A stretch of 64,000 bases of DNA from Hippophae tibetana (lineage: Eukaryota; Streptophyta; Magnoliopsida; Rosales; Elaeagnaceae). Position numbers and translations under genes: made by a program. The notes under the pieces were generated by a model that saw nothing but the letters and a program-made list of their open reading frames with translations, was not told where the DNA came from and did not search any database. Below, one piece after another: positions 54,951 to 63,505 of this stretch (position 1 is the stretch's first letter; every line of letters starts with the position of its first letter). Location: NCBI GenBank assembly GCA_037013495.1, contig JAZDXN010000029.1, forward strand, positions 3,174,501-3,238,500, written 5' to 3'.

Positions 54951-57900
54951 AGTATGTTATAAAAATATTCTTATGAATCTTAATATAATACAAATAATTT
55001 CATGATCCAACTAAATAAATGAGAAGAGAAAAACAAGAGGAGTGCTACTTTTTAATGTTTTCCATAACATATTTGAGAAATCAGAGTTGTACCTTGAAAC
55101 GGTCATACCTTTTGACTCGTGTGTTAAACGAATATTATAGTATATCAAACCGAAGGTCGTATCGATATCCATAATCTTAGTTGACCTGGCTATAGAAATT
55201 CATTACTTGATCCTAAATTCAATAATTTACATCACTTATCGAGGGTTTAAAGTTTTTGTCACGTATTTTACATTTTTGGTTTTATTCTATAGAGTTGTAA
55301 TGAAGATGGATGAGCCGACCAAGTGTATGTTTAAAAATAAACTAATAACTAAGAATATAATACAAATAATTTCATGATCCAACTAAAGAAATTAGAAGAG
55401 AAAAAGAAGAGGAGTGCTACTTTTTATTGTTTTCAATAACTTATTTGAGAAATCGCAGTTGTACCTTGAAACGGTCATAACTTTTGACTCATGTGTAAAA
55501 ACGACTATTATAGTATATCAAACCGAAGGTCGTATCGATATCCATAATCTTAGTTGACCAGGCTATAGAAATTCATTACTTGATCCTAAATTCCATCATT
55601 TATCGAGGGGTTAACGTTTTTGTCACATATTTTACATTTTTGGTTTTATTCTATAGAGTTGTAATGAAGGTAGATGAGCCGACCAAGTGTATGTTTAAAA
55701 ATAAACTAATAACTAAGAATATAATACAAATAATTTCATGATCCAACAAAATAAATGAGAAGAGAAAAAGAAGAGGAGTGCTACTTTTTAAAGTTTTCCA
55801 TAACATATTTGACAAATCGGAGTTGTACCTTGAAACGGTCATAACTTTTGACTCGTGTGTAAAAATGAATATTAAAGTATATCAAACCGAAGGTCGTATT
55901 GATATCCATAATCTTAGCTGACCTTGCTATATAAATTCAATACTTGATCCTAAATTCCATCATTTACATCAGTTATCGAGGGTTTAAAGTTTTTATCACA
56001 TATTTTACATTTTTGGTTTTATTCTATAGAGTTGTAATGAAGATGGATGAGCCGAACAAGTGTATGTTTAAAAATAAACTAATGACTAAGAATATAATAC
56101 AAATAATTTCATGACACAATTAAAGAAATGAGAAGAGAAAAAGAAGAGGAGTGCTACTTTTTAATGTTTTCCATAACATATTTGAGAAATTAGAGTTGTA
56201 CCTTGAAACGGTCATACCTTTTGACTCGTGTGTTAAACGAATATTATAGTATATCAAACCGAAGGTCGTATCGATATCCATAATCTTAGTTGACCTGGCT
56301 ATAGAAATTCATTACTTGATCCTAAATTGAATAATTTACATCACTTATCGAGGGTTTAAAGTTTTTGTCACGTATTTTACATTTTTGGTTTTATTCTATA
56401 GAGTTGTAATGAAGATGGATGAGCCGACCAAGTGTATGTTTAAAAATAAACTAATAACTAAGAATATAATACAAATAATTTCATGATCCAACTAAAGAAA
56501 TGAGAAGAGAAAAAGAAGAGGAGTGCTACTTTTTATTGTTTTCAATAACTTATTTGAGAAATCGCAGTTGTACCTTGAAACGTTCATAACTTTTGACTCA
56601 TGTGTAAAAACGACTATTATAGTATATCAAACCGAAGGTCGTATCGATATCCATAATCTTAGTTGACCAGGCTATAGAAATTCATTACTTGATCCTAAAT
56701 TCCCTCATTTATCGAAGGGTTAAAGTTTTTGTCACATATTTTACATTTTTGGTTTTATTCTATTGAGTTGTAATGGAGATGGATGAGCCGACCAAGTGTA
56801 TGTTTAAAAATAAACTAATGACTAAGAATATAATACAAATAATTTCAGGAAACAATTAAAGAAATGAGAAGAGAAAAAGAAGAGGAGTGCTTCTTTTTAA
56901 TGTTTTCCATAACATATTTTAGAAATCGCAGTTGTACCTTGAAAAGGTCATAACTTTTGACTCGTGTGTAAAAATGACTATTATAGTATATCAAACCGAA
57001 GCACTTATTGATATCCATAATCTTAGATGACCTGGCTATATTAATTCATTACTTGATCCTAAATTCCATCATTTACATCACTTATCGAGCGTTTAAAGTT
57101 TTTATCACATATTTTACATTTTTGGTTTTATTCTATAGAGTTGTAATGAAGATGGATGAGCCGACCAAGTGTATGTTTAAAAATAAACTAATGAATAAGA
57201 ATATATTACAAATAATTTCATGATCCAACTAAAGAAATGAGAAGAGAAAAAGAAGAGGAGTGCTACTTTTTATTGTTTTCAATAATTTTTTTAAGAAATC
57301 GTAGTTGTACCTTGAAACGGTCATAACTTTTGACTCGTGTGTAAAAACGACTATTATAGTATATCAAACCGAAGGTCGTATCGATATCCATAATCTTAGT
57401 TGACCTGGCTATAGAAATTCATTACTTGATCCTAAATTCAATCATTTACATCACTTATCGAGGGTTCAAAGTTTTTGTCACGTATTTTACATTTTTGGTT
57501 TCATTCAATAGAGTTGTAATGAAGATAGATGAGTCGACTAAGAGTATGATTAAAAATATTCTTATGAATCTTAATATAATACAAATAATTTCATTATCCA
57601 ACAAAATAAATGAGAAGAGAAAAAGAAGAGGAGTGCTACTTTTTAAAGTTTTCCATAACATATTTGAGAAATCGGAGTTGTACCTTGAAACGGTCATAAC
57701 TTTTGACTCGTGTGTAAAAACGAATATTAAAGTATATCAAACCGAAGGTCGTATTGATATCCATAATCTTAGCTGACCTTGCTATATAAATTCATTACTT
57801 GATCCTAAATTCCATCATTTACATCACTTATCGAGGGTTTAAAGTTTTTATCACATATTTTACATTTTTGGTTTTATTCTATAGAGTTGTAATGCAGATG

Positions 57901-58570
57901 GATGAGCCGACCAAGTGTATGTTTAAAAATAAACTAATGACTAAGAATATAATACAAATAATTTCATGAAACAATTAAAGAAATGAGAAGAGAAAAAGAA
58001 GAGGAGTGCTACTTTTTAATGTTTTCCATAACATATTTTAGAAATCGCAGTTGTACCTTGAAAAGGTCATAACTTTTGACTCGTGTGTAAAAACGACTAT
58101 TATAGTATATCAAACCGAAGGTCATATCGATATCCATAATCTTAGCTGACCTGGCTATATAAATACATTACTTGATCCTAAATTCCATCATTTACATCAG
58201 TTATCGAGGGTTTAAAGTTTTTATCACATATTTTACATTTTTGGTTTTATTCTATAGAGTTGTAATGAAGATGGATTAGCCGAACAAGTATATGTTTAAA
58301 AATAAACTAATGACTAAGAATATAATACAAATAATTTCATGACACAATTAAAGAAATGAGAAGAGAAAAAGAAGAGGAGTGCTACTTTTTAATGTTTTCC
58401 ATAACATATTTGAGAAATTAGAGTTGTACCTTGAAACGGTCATACCTTTTGACTCGTGTGTTAAACGAATATTATAGTATATCAAACCGAAGGTCGTATC
58501 GATATCCATAATCTTAGTTGACCTGGCTATAGAAATTCATTACTTGATCCTAAATTGAATAATTTACATC
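54951..58570 (+). repeat. Satellite section with a private small-deletion variant
   Basis: Monomers here carry GTCATACCTTTTGACTCGTG followed by GTGTTAAACG, a shortened form of GTGTAAAAACG. The marker occurs at 55101, 56210 and 58439, steps of 1109 and 2229 bp. Segments 56068-56702 and 58297-58931 match at an offset of 2229 bp. One monomer (56629-57000) is identical to one at 24969-25340. A single B' monomer lies at about 57455-57700. No gene is seen. Confidence 0.78.
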
Positions 58571-60067
58571 ACTTATCGAGGGTTTAAAGTTTTTGTCACG
58601 TATTTTACATTTTTGGTTTTATTCTATAGAGTTGTAATGAAGATGGATGAGCCGACCAAGTGTATGTTTAAAAATAAACTAATAACTAAGAATATAATAC
58701 AAATAATTTCATGATCCAACTAAAGAAATGAGAAGAGAAAAAGAAGAGGAGTGCTACTTTTTATTGTTTTCAATAACTTATTTGAGAAATCGCAGTTGTA
58801 CCTTGAAACGTTCATAACTTTTGACTCATGTGTAAAAACGACTATTATAGTATATCAAACCGAAGGTCGTATCGATATCCATAATCTTAGTTGACCAGGC
58901 TATAGAAATTCATTACTTGATCCTAAATTCCATCATTTATCGAGGGGTTAACGTTTTTGTCACATATTTTACATTTTTGGTTTTATTCTATAGAGTTGTA
59001 ATGAAGGTAGATGAGCCGACCAAGTGTATGTTTAAAAATAAACTAATAACTAAGAATATAATACAAATAATTTCATGATCTAACAAAATAAATGAGAAGA
59101 GAAAAAGAAGAGGAGTGCTACTTTTTAAAGTTTTCCATAACATATTTGACAAATCGGAGTTGTACCTTGAAACGGTCATAACTTTTGACTCGTGTGTAAA
59201 AATGAATATTAAAGTATATCAAACCGAAGGTCGTATTGATATCCATAATCTTAGCTGACCTTGCTATATAAATTCATTACTTGATCCTAAATTCCATCAT
59301 TTACATCAGTTATCGAGGGTTTAAAGTTTTTGTCACGTATTTTACATTTTTGGTTTTATTCTATAGAGTTGTAATGAAGATGGATGAGCCGACCAAGTGT
59401 ATGTTTAAAAATAAACTAATAACTAAGAATATAATACAAATAATTTCATGATCCAACTAAAGAAATGAGAAGAGAAAAAGAAGAGGAGTGCTACTTTTTA
59501 TTGTTTTCAATAACTTATTTGAGAAATCGCAGTTGTACCTTGAAACGTTCATAACTTTTGACTCATGTGTAAAAACGACTATTATAGTATATCAAACCGA
59601 AGGTCGTATCGATATCCATAATCTTAGTTGACCAGGCTATAGAAATTCATTAATTGATCCTAAATTCCATCATTTATCGAGGGGTTAACGTTTTTGTCAC
59701 ATATTTTACATTTTTGGTTTTATTCTATAGAGTTGTAATGAAGGTAGATGAGCCGACCAAGTGTATGTTTAAAAATAAACTAATAACTAAGAATATAATA
59801 CAAATAATTTCATGATCTAACAAAATAAATGAGAAGAGAAAAAGAAGAGGAGTGCTACTTTTTAAAGTTTTCCATAACATATTTGACAAATCGGAGTTGT
59901 ACCTTGAAATGGTCATAACTTTTGACTCGTGTGTAAAAATGAATATTAAAGCATATCAAACCGAAGGTCGTATTGATATCCATAATCTTAGCTGACCTTG
60001 CTATATAAATTCATTACTTGATCCTAAATTCCATCATTTACATCAGTTATCGAGGGTTTAAAGTTTT
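58571..60067 (+). repeat. Tandem duplication of a dimer (737 bp)
   Basis: Two copies are offset by 737 bp (two monomers less 9 bp), about 58571-59307 and 59308-60044, with the match running to about 60067. Shared markers are GATCTAACAAAATAAATG (near 59077 and 59814), GAAACGTTCATAAC, and the short monomer with GAGGGGTTAACG. I saw three differences between copies (about 59653, 59910 and 59952 in the second). This is the smallest resolved duplication and likely among the youngest. Confidence 0.83.
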
Positions 60068-61347
60068 TATCACATATTTTACATTTTTGGTTTTATTCTA
60101 TAGAGTTGTAATGAAGATGGATGAGCCGAACAAGTGTATGTTTAAAAATAAACTAATGACTAAGAATATAATACAAATAATTTCATGACACAATTAAAGA
60201 AATGAGAAGAGAAAAAGAAGAGGAGTGCTACTTTTTAATGTTTTCCATAACATATTTGGGAAATCAGAGTTGTACCTTGAAACGGTCATAACTCTTGACT
60301 CGTGTGTAAAAACGACAATAATAGTATATCAAACTGAAGCTCTTATCGATATCCATAATCTTAGATGACCTGGCTATATTAATTCATTACTTGATCCTAA
60401 ATTCCATCATTTACATCACTTATCGAGCGTTTAAAGTTTTTATCACATATTTTACATTTTTGGTTTTATTCTATAGAGTTGTAATGAAGATGGATGAGCC
60501 GAACAAGTGTATGTTTAAAAATAAACTAATGACTAAGAATATAATACAAATAATTTCATGACACAATTAAAGAAATGAGAAGAGAAAAAGAAGAGGAGTG
60601 CTACTTTTTAATGTTTTCCATAACATATTTGGGAAATTAGAGTTTTACCTTGAAACGGTCATAACTTTTGACTCGTGTGTAAAAACGACTATAATAGTAT
60701 ATCAAACCGAAGCTCTTATCGATATCCATAATCTTAGCTGACCTGGCTATATTAATTCATTACCTGATCCTAAATTCCATCATTTACATCACTTATCGAG
60801 CGTTTAAAGTTTTTATCACATATTTTACATTTTTGGTTTTATTCTATAGAGTTGTAATGAAGATGGATGAGCCGACCAAGTGTATGTTTAAAAATAAACT
60901 AATGAATAAGAATATATTACAAATAATTTCATGATCCAACTAAAGAAATGAGAAGAGAAAAAGATGAGGAGTGCTACTTTTTATTGTTTTCCATAACTTA
61001 TTTGAGAAATCGGAGTTGTACCTTGAAACGGTCATAACTTTTGACTCGTGTGTAAAAACGACTATTATAGTATATCAAACCGAAGGTCGTATCGATATCC
61101 ATAATCTTAGTTGACCTGGCTATAGAAATTCATTACTTGATCTTAAATTCAATCATTTACATCACTTATCGAGGGTTTAAAGTTTTTGTCACGTATTTTA
61201 CATTTTTGGTTTTATTCTATAGAGTTGTAATGAAGATGGATGAGCTGACCAAGTGTATGTTTAAAAATAAACTAGTAACTAAGAATATAATACAAATAAT
61301 TTCATGATCCAACTAAAGAAATGAGAAGAGAAAAAGAAGAGGAGTGC
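60068..61347 (+). repeat. Right end of the satellite, cut by the LTR
   Basis: About three and a half monomers of the GACACAATTAAAG and A types, with GAAGCTCTTATCGAT variants like those at 1-470 and 10.4-10.9 kb. The last monomer stops at GAGGAGTGC (61339-61347), where the next satellite bases should be TAC. Instead the LTR starts. The final five bases, AGTGC (61343-61347), are the expected target-site duplicate. Confidence 0.85.
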
Positions 61348-61425
61348 TGATGAGCGAAAACCGGCATCGCCGATTCCCGCAAATACTTTGGTTTTAATAT
61401 TTATAAAACTCTCGCAAGTGCACGA

Positions 61426-61445
61426 ATCATTTCGTAGAAAATGAT
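61426..61445. other. Inverted repeat near the U5 end
   Basis: ATCATTT (61426-61432) and AAATGAT (61439-61445) form a perfect 7-bp stem with a 6-nt loop. It follows the GCAAGTGCACGAATC motif at 61414-61428, a word I associate with LTRs of several plant retrotransposons. Role unknown. Confidence 0.5.
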
Positions 61446-61583
61446 AAGTATACTCCCAAGGTCGATCTAAGGAAGGAATGTATGTGGTTTTTAACTTATT
61501 ATTCAATCTTTTAAAAACGAAATTAAATCCTAAACATCCTGTCACGATAGTTTGGTTTTGTGTGTTCCTAATCTAATAACATA

Positions 61584-61698
61584 AAATAAAACATATATAC
61601 AGATTAATTAAATATAATCTAAAATCATAAAAATAAACATAGATACAAATTCAATAAATAATTATCTAGAAATAAACATATATACGGATTCAATAAAT
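61584..61698. repeat. Degenerate 29-bp repeats in the LTR
   Basis: AAATAAACATATATACGGAT and close variants occur at about 61584, 61631-61659 and 61670-61698; the last two share the trailing TTCAATAAAT. The spacing of the last two is 39 bp. They are AT-rich and lie in the predicted U5 end. They look like local duplications, and no function is apparent. Confidence 0.6.
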
Positions 61699-61837
61699 GT
61701 TCATGCAAATTTTTATCATTTATATTAGCGGAGTATTTATGGATATAATAACTAAATTAATTATGCTTGCTCATATTAACTAGGTTATTAAAGATATAAA
61801 TTGACATTTTATTGATTCTCTCTTTTTTATATAAATA

Positions 61838-61990
61838 CCACCTTTGGTGGGGTTAGATATTCTTTGTTAACTAAACAAATCAATTAACACCTATGGGTGG
61901 GGTTGATAACTAATATGCTTAATTAAATTAATTCCTTTTTCTAAGAGATTGAAAATGAACCATTTAAATGCCACCTTTGGTGGGGTTAGA
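61838..61990. repeat. Three CCACCTTTGGTGGGG motifs in the LTR
   Basis: CCACCTTTGGTGGGGTTAGA occurs exactly at 61838-61857 and 61971-61990, with a variant, CACCTATGGGTGGGGTTGAT, at 61888-61907. The core CCACC-TTT-GGTGG is an inverted repeat, so each copy could form a 5-bp hairpin. They lie in the predicted R/U5 part of the element. Function is unknown. Confidence 0.8.
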
Positions 61991-62587
61991 CAGTTTAAAC
62001 TTTATTCAAGGTGTCCAAATTAAACCTAAGAATTTAATTATCCGAGTACTAACTTTCAAGTTTTAAAACCACTATTGAAAATATGTTGTCAATACATTTT
62101 CACATAATAATTCTTATAAAAACTTTTGAAATAGAGTTTCACTCTAACTACCGGGCGATTGTACCAACAAATAAAAGAGCACTACTCTAAATTAGACCGG
62201 ATAACTAAACCTTAAAATCTAATTTTCGGGTTTAAGTTTGTAATGAAAAATAATATATTTCTCTCTAACATTCTTAATATAAAATCTTGAATAAAAACAA
62301 AATCAATTCATTTTAAAGATTTTTACCTATTTAATATTTCGCAAGCATAACAACGTCGTTATTACATCATTTTTACTAAACAGCTAGCATAGTTAAATTT
62401 AACCACAGACAAGTTGAATATAACATGTAAGAATAAAGCATAAAAATAACTGTAAAGAAAATAAAATCCTTACAGAACTTCGACGCTATTCCCGTTGCTA
62501 GAAAACCTCCGAGCGGAATTTGCACTTCCATATATTGAATCAAAAATCTAAACTATTACAAAAACATTACAAGTTCCTCTCAAAAAG

Positions 62588-62727
62588 AGAAGAACACTAA
62601 ACCTAAGAGAATTGAACTAAAAACTAAGAGAAAAACTAAGAAAAGCTTAGAAACTTAGAAAGAAACTAAGAGAAACTAAAAACTAAGAAATGAGAGAAAG
62701 AAAGAAGAGAGAAGTGAGTTTTGAAGG
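62588..62727 (-). other. Pyrimidine-rich leader at the predicted R start
   Basis: On the plus strand this is a purine-rich stretch with many AACTAAGAGA-like words and GAGAGAAAGAAAGAAGAGAG; on the element's sense strand it is CT-rich. CT-rich tracts just after the transcription start are common in plant promoters and viral leaders. It lies immediately downstream of the predicted start at about 62727. Confidence 0.5.
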
Positions 62728-62754
62728 TGTGGTTTGAAGTGAATGGAAGGGGGG

Positions 62755-62763
62755 TATTTATAG
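62755..62763 (-). promoter_or_regulatory. TATA box of the LTR promoter
   Basis: The minus strand reads CTATAAATA, an excellent plant TATA box, within CACCTATAAATACCCCC. Transcription should start about 25-35 bp further on, near 62725-62730, leading into a pyrimidine-rich leader on the minus strand. The CCAAT and bZIP sites lie at sensible upstream distances, which makes a chance match unlikely. Confidence 0.75.
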
Positions 62764-62829
62764 GTGAGGATGGAGAGAAAAAATGAGTAAAAAAATGTTA
62801 AAAAAATATTAAAAAATGTAAAAACGCGT

Positions 62830-62834
62830 ATTGG
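62830..62834 (-). promoter_or_regulatory. CCAAT box of the LTR promoter
   Basis: The minus strand reads CCAAT, about 67 bp upstream of the TATA box and 7 bp downstream of the nearest bZIP site. The motif is short and would be weak alone; the arrangement with its neighbours is what supports it. Confidence 0.5.
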
Positions 62835-62840
62835 ACTTGC

Positions 62841-62871
62841 TGATGTCATCAATGACGTCAGCATGACGTCA
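62841..62871 (-). promoter_or_regulatory. Cluster of three TGACGTCA-like bZIP sites
   Basis: TGATGTCA (62841-62848), TGACGTCA (62853-62860) and TGACGTCA (62864-62871) follow one another with starts 12 and 11 bp apart. Two are perfect palindromic CRE/C-box sites. Paired TGACG motifs at about 12-bp spacing are the hallmark of as-1/ocs enhancers, bound by TGA-class bZIP factors and known from the CaMV 35S and Agrobacterium promoters. The cluster lies about 80-110 bp upstream of the TATA box. Response to salicylate, auxin or stress is inferred from that class. Confidence 0.7.
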
Positions 62872-62872
62872 C

Positions 62873-63171
62873 AGGGGCGGCTGCACGTGAAAAATGGGGC
62901 GAAAACGCGTTGGGCGCGCGGATGGGCGGCTGCTGGGCGCTGCGCGCGCGCGCTGGGGCTGTCGCTGCGCGCAGCTCGGCGCGCGTGAACAGTGCCAGCG
63001 CGCTGCGTTGCGCGCAGCTGGGCATGCCAGCGCGCTGCGTTGCGCGCAGCTGGGCATGCCAGCGCGCGCGGGCGCGCGCGGGATGGGGCGCTGGGGCGCG
63101 CTGGGGCGCGCGCGGCTGGGCGCTGGGGCGCTGGGCTGCGCGCACGGCCGGGCTGCGACGCGCGATTTCCG
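62873..63171. repeat. GC-rich, CpG-dense block in U3
   Basis: About 300 bp made largely of GCGC, GGGCGC and CTGGGGCGC words, in sharp contrast to the AT-rich flanks. It includes alternating purine-pyrimidine runs such as TGCGCGCGCGCGC (62941-62953), which could adopt Z-DNA. It lies just upstream of the bZIP cluster in element sense. Several overlapping open frames rich in Ala, Arg and Pro result from its composition and are not taken as genes. Confidence 0.8.
62993..63068. repeat. 32-bp tandem repeat with inner hairpin
   Basis: A 32-bp unit starting TGCCAGCGCGCTGCG is repeated exactly at 62993-63024 and 63025-63056, with a partial third copy from 63057. Each unit contains GCTGCG-TTGCG-CGCAGC, a 6-bp stem with a 5-nt loop, and units meet at GGCATGCC, an 8-bp palindrome. 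Copy number may vary between members of the element family. Confidence 0.85.
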
Positions 63172-63462
63172 TCTTTTTGACATTTTTGACCTTTTCGACC
63201 CATTTCGTCCGATTTTTCCATGTTTGTTGACCTTTTCTCACTTATTTATTGATATATTTGTGATGTATTGCTTCAAATATTCCTCTTTAAGTCTTTACAT
63301 TGCGTTTTTAAGCCAAAATACCTGAAAAACAATAAAAATACCCGTGATTCCGAAAAAGACAAATTTATATAAATATATGATAAAACATATAAATATATGT
63401 ATTTTTAATCAATTAAGGTACATAAAATCATGGTTATTTTAGTGCTTTTTGAGCACTCATCA

Positions 63463-63474
63463 CAACCCCCAACC
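63463..63474 (-). other. Polypurine tract next to the 3' LTR
   Basis: On the minus strand this reads GGTTGGGGGTTG and is followed directly by TGATGAG, the LTR start. Such a G-rich tract is where plus-strand DNA synthesis is primed in LTR elements. It is interrupted by T residues, so it is not a perfect tract, but its exact position next to the LTR boundary supports both the boundary and the minus orientation. Confidence 0.65.
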
Positions 63475-63475
63475 A

Positions 63476-63505
63476 GCTTCTTGCTAGTCTCTTAGCAAGA
63501 GAAGC
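63476..63505 (-). other. Hairpin just upstream of the polypurine tract
   Basis: The arms GCTTCTTGCTA (63476-63486) and TAGCAAGAGAAGC (63493-63505) pair with a 2-nt bulge around a 6-nt loop, GTCTCT. The inner stem TTGCTA/TAGCAA is perfect. It ends one base from the polypurine tract. In the element's RNA it would sit at the 3' end of the internal region. A role in priming or RNA 3' processing is only inference. Confidence 0.6.

Larger units (their letters stand above)
1..61347 (+). repeat. 373-bp satellite array, about 164 monomers
   Basis: The sequence repeats head to tail with a step of 373 bp (for example, the purine tract at 625 recurs at 998). All copies share one orientation, and no foreign insertion is seen up to 61347. 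Landmarks in each monomer, in order, are: AACGGTCATAACTTTTGACT; a TATCGATATCC palindromic core; CTTGATCCTAAATT; ATCGAGGGTTTAAAG; ACATTTTTGGTTTTATTC; a variable GATGAGCCGACCAAG block; AATACAAATAATTTCATGA; a 22-base purine tract; and GTGCTACTTTTTA. Composition is AT-rich. Monomers differ by substitutions and a few small deletions that define subtypes. Plant satellites of this kind usually lie in centromeric, pericentromeric or subtelomeric heterochromatin; which applies here cannot be told. The family is not recognised. The left end is cut by the window and the right end by an LTR. Confidence 0.97.
61348..63462 (-). mobile_element. LTR of a plant LTR retrotransposon, minus strand (3' LTR)
   Basis: This is one long terminal repeat of about 2115 bp with TG...CA ends and a 7-bp inverted terminal match, TGATGAG at 61348-61354 and CTCATCA at 63456-63462. 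It abuts satellite on the left and a purine-tract complement on the right, so it is the 3' LTR of an element read on the minus strand. Predicted layout in element sense is U3 from 63462 to about 62727, then R and U5 to 61348. The start site is inferred from the TATA box. Only one LTR is visible, so age cannot be measured from LTR divergence. No coding domain is in view. The long LTR, the pre-LTR hairpin and the GCAAGTGCACGAATC motif (61414-61428) suggest a Ty3/gypsy element, perhaps of the Tat group, but this is weak. Confidence 0.83.

Noticed and set aside
2705-57697. Recurring 80-residue minus-strand and 93-116-residue plus-strand open frames
   Set aside because: They recur at monomer multiples, overlap each other antisense, begin or end with monomer variants, and are opened or closed by single satellite changes such as CATTATCC versus CATGATCC. 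The 116-residue form needs a TTG start. They are by-products of the B-type monomer, not genes.
1-61347. CRISPR-like array
   Set aside because: The repeats are 373 bp, adjoining and without spacers. This is a eukaryotic-type satellite.
61279-61545. 88-residue minus-strand frame
   Set aside because: It runs across the satellite-LTR junction, so it mixes two unrelated sequences and cannot be an evolved gene.
62676-63325. Several overlapping frames of 62-181 residues rich in Ala, Arg and Pro
   Set aside because: They appear in many frames on both strands because the GC-rich block lacks stop codons. They span the promoter and have low-complexity products.
61348-63462. Solo LTR or DNA transposon
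   Set aside because: The purine tract and hairpin directly inside one end indicate that an internal region follows, so a solo LTR is unlikely. The terminal match is only 7 bp with TG...CA, which fits an LTR and not a long terminal inverted repeat element.
63463-63480. Primer-binding site for a plus-strand element
   Set aside because: The bases after the LTR do not resemble a tRNA 3'-end complement starting TGG. They read as a purine tract on the other strand, in agreement with the minus-strand TATA box.
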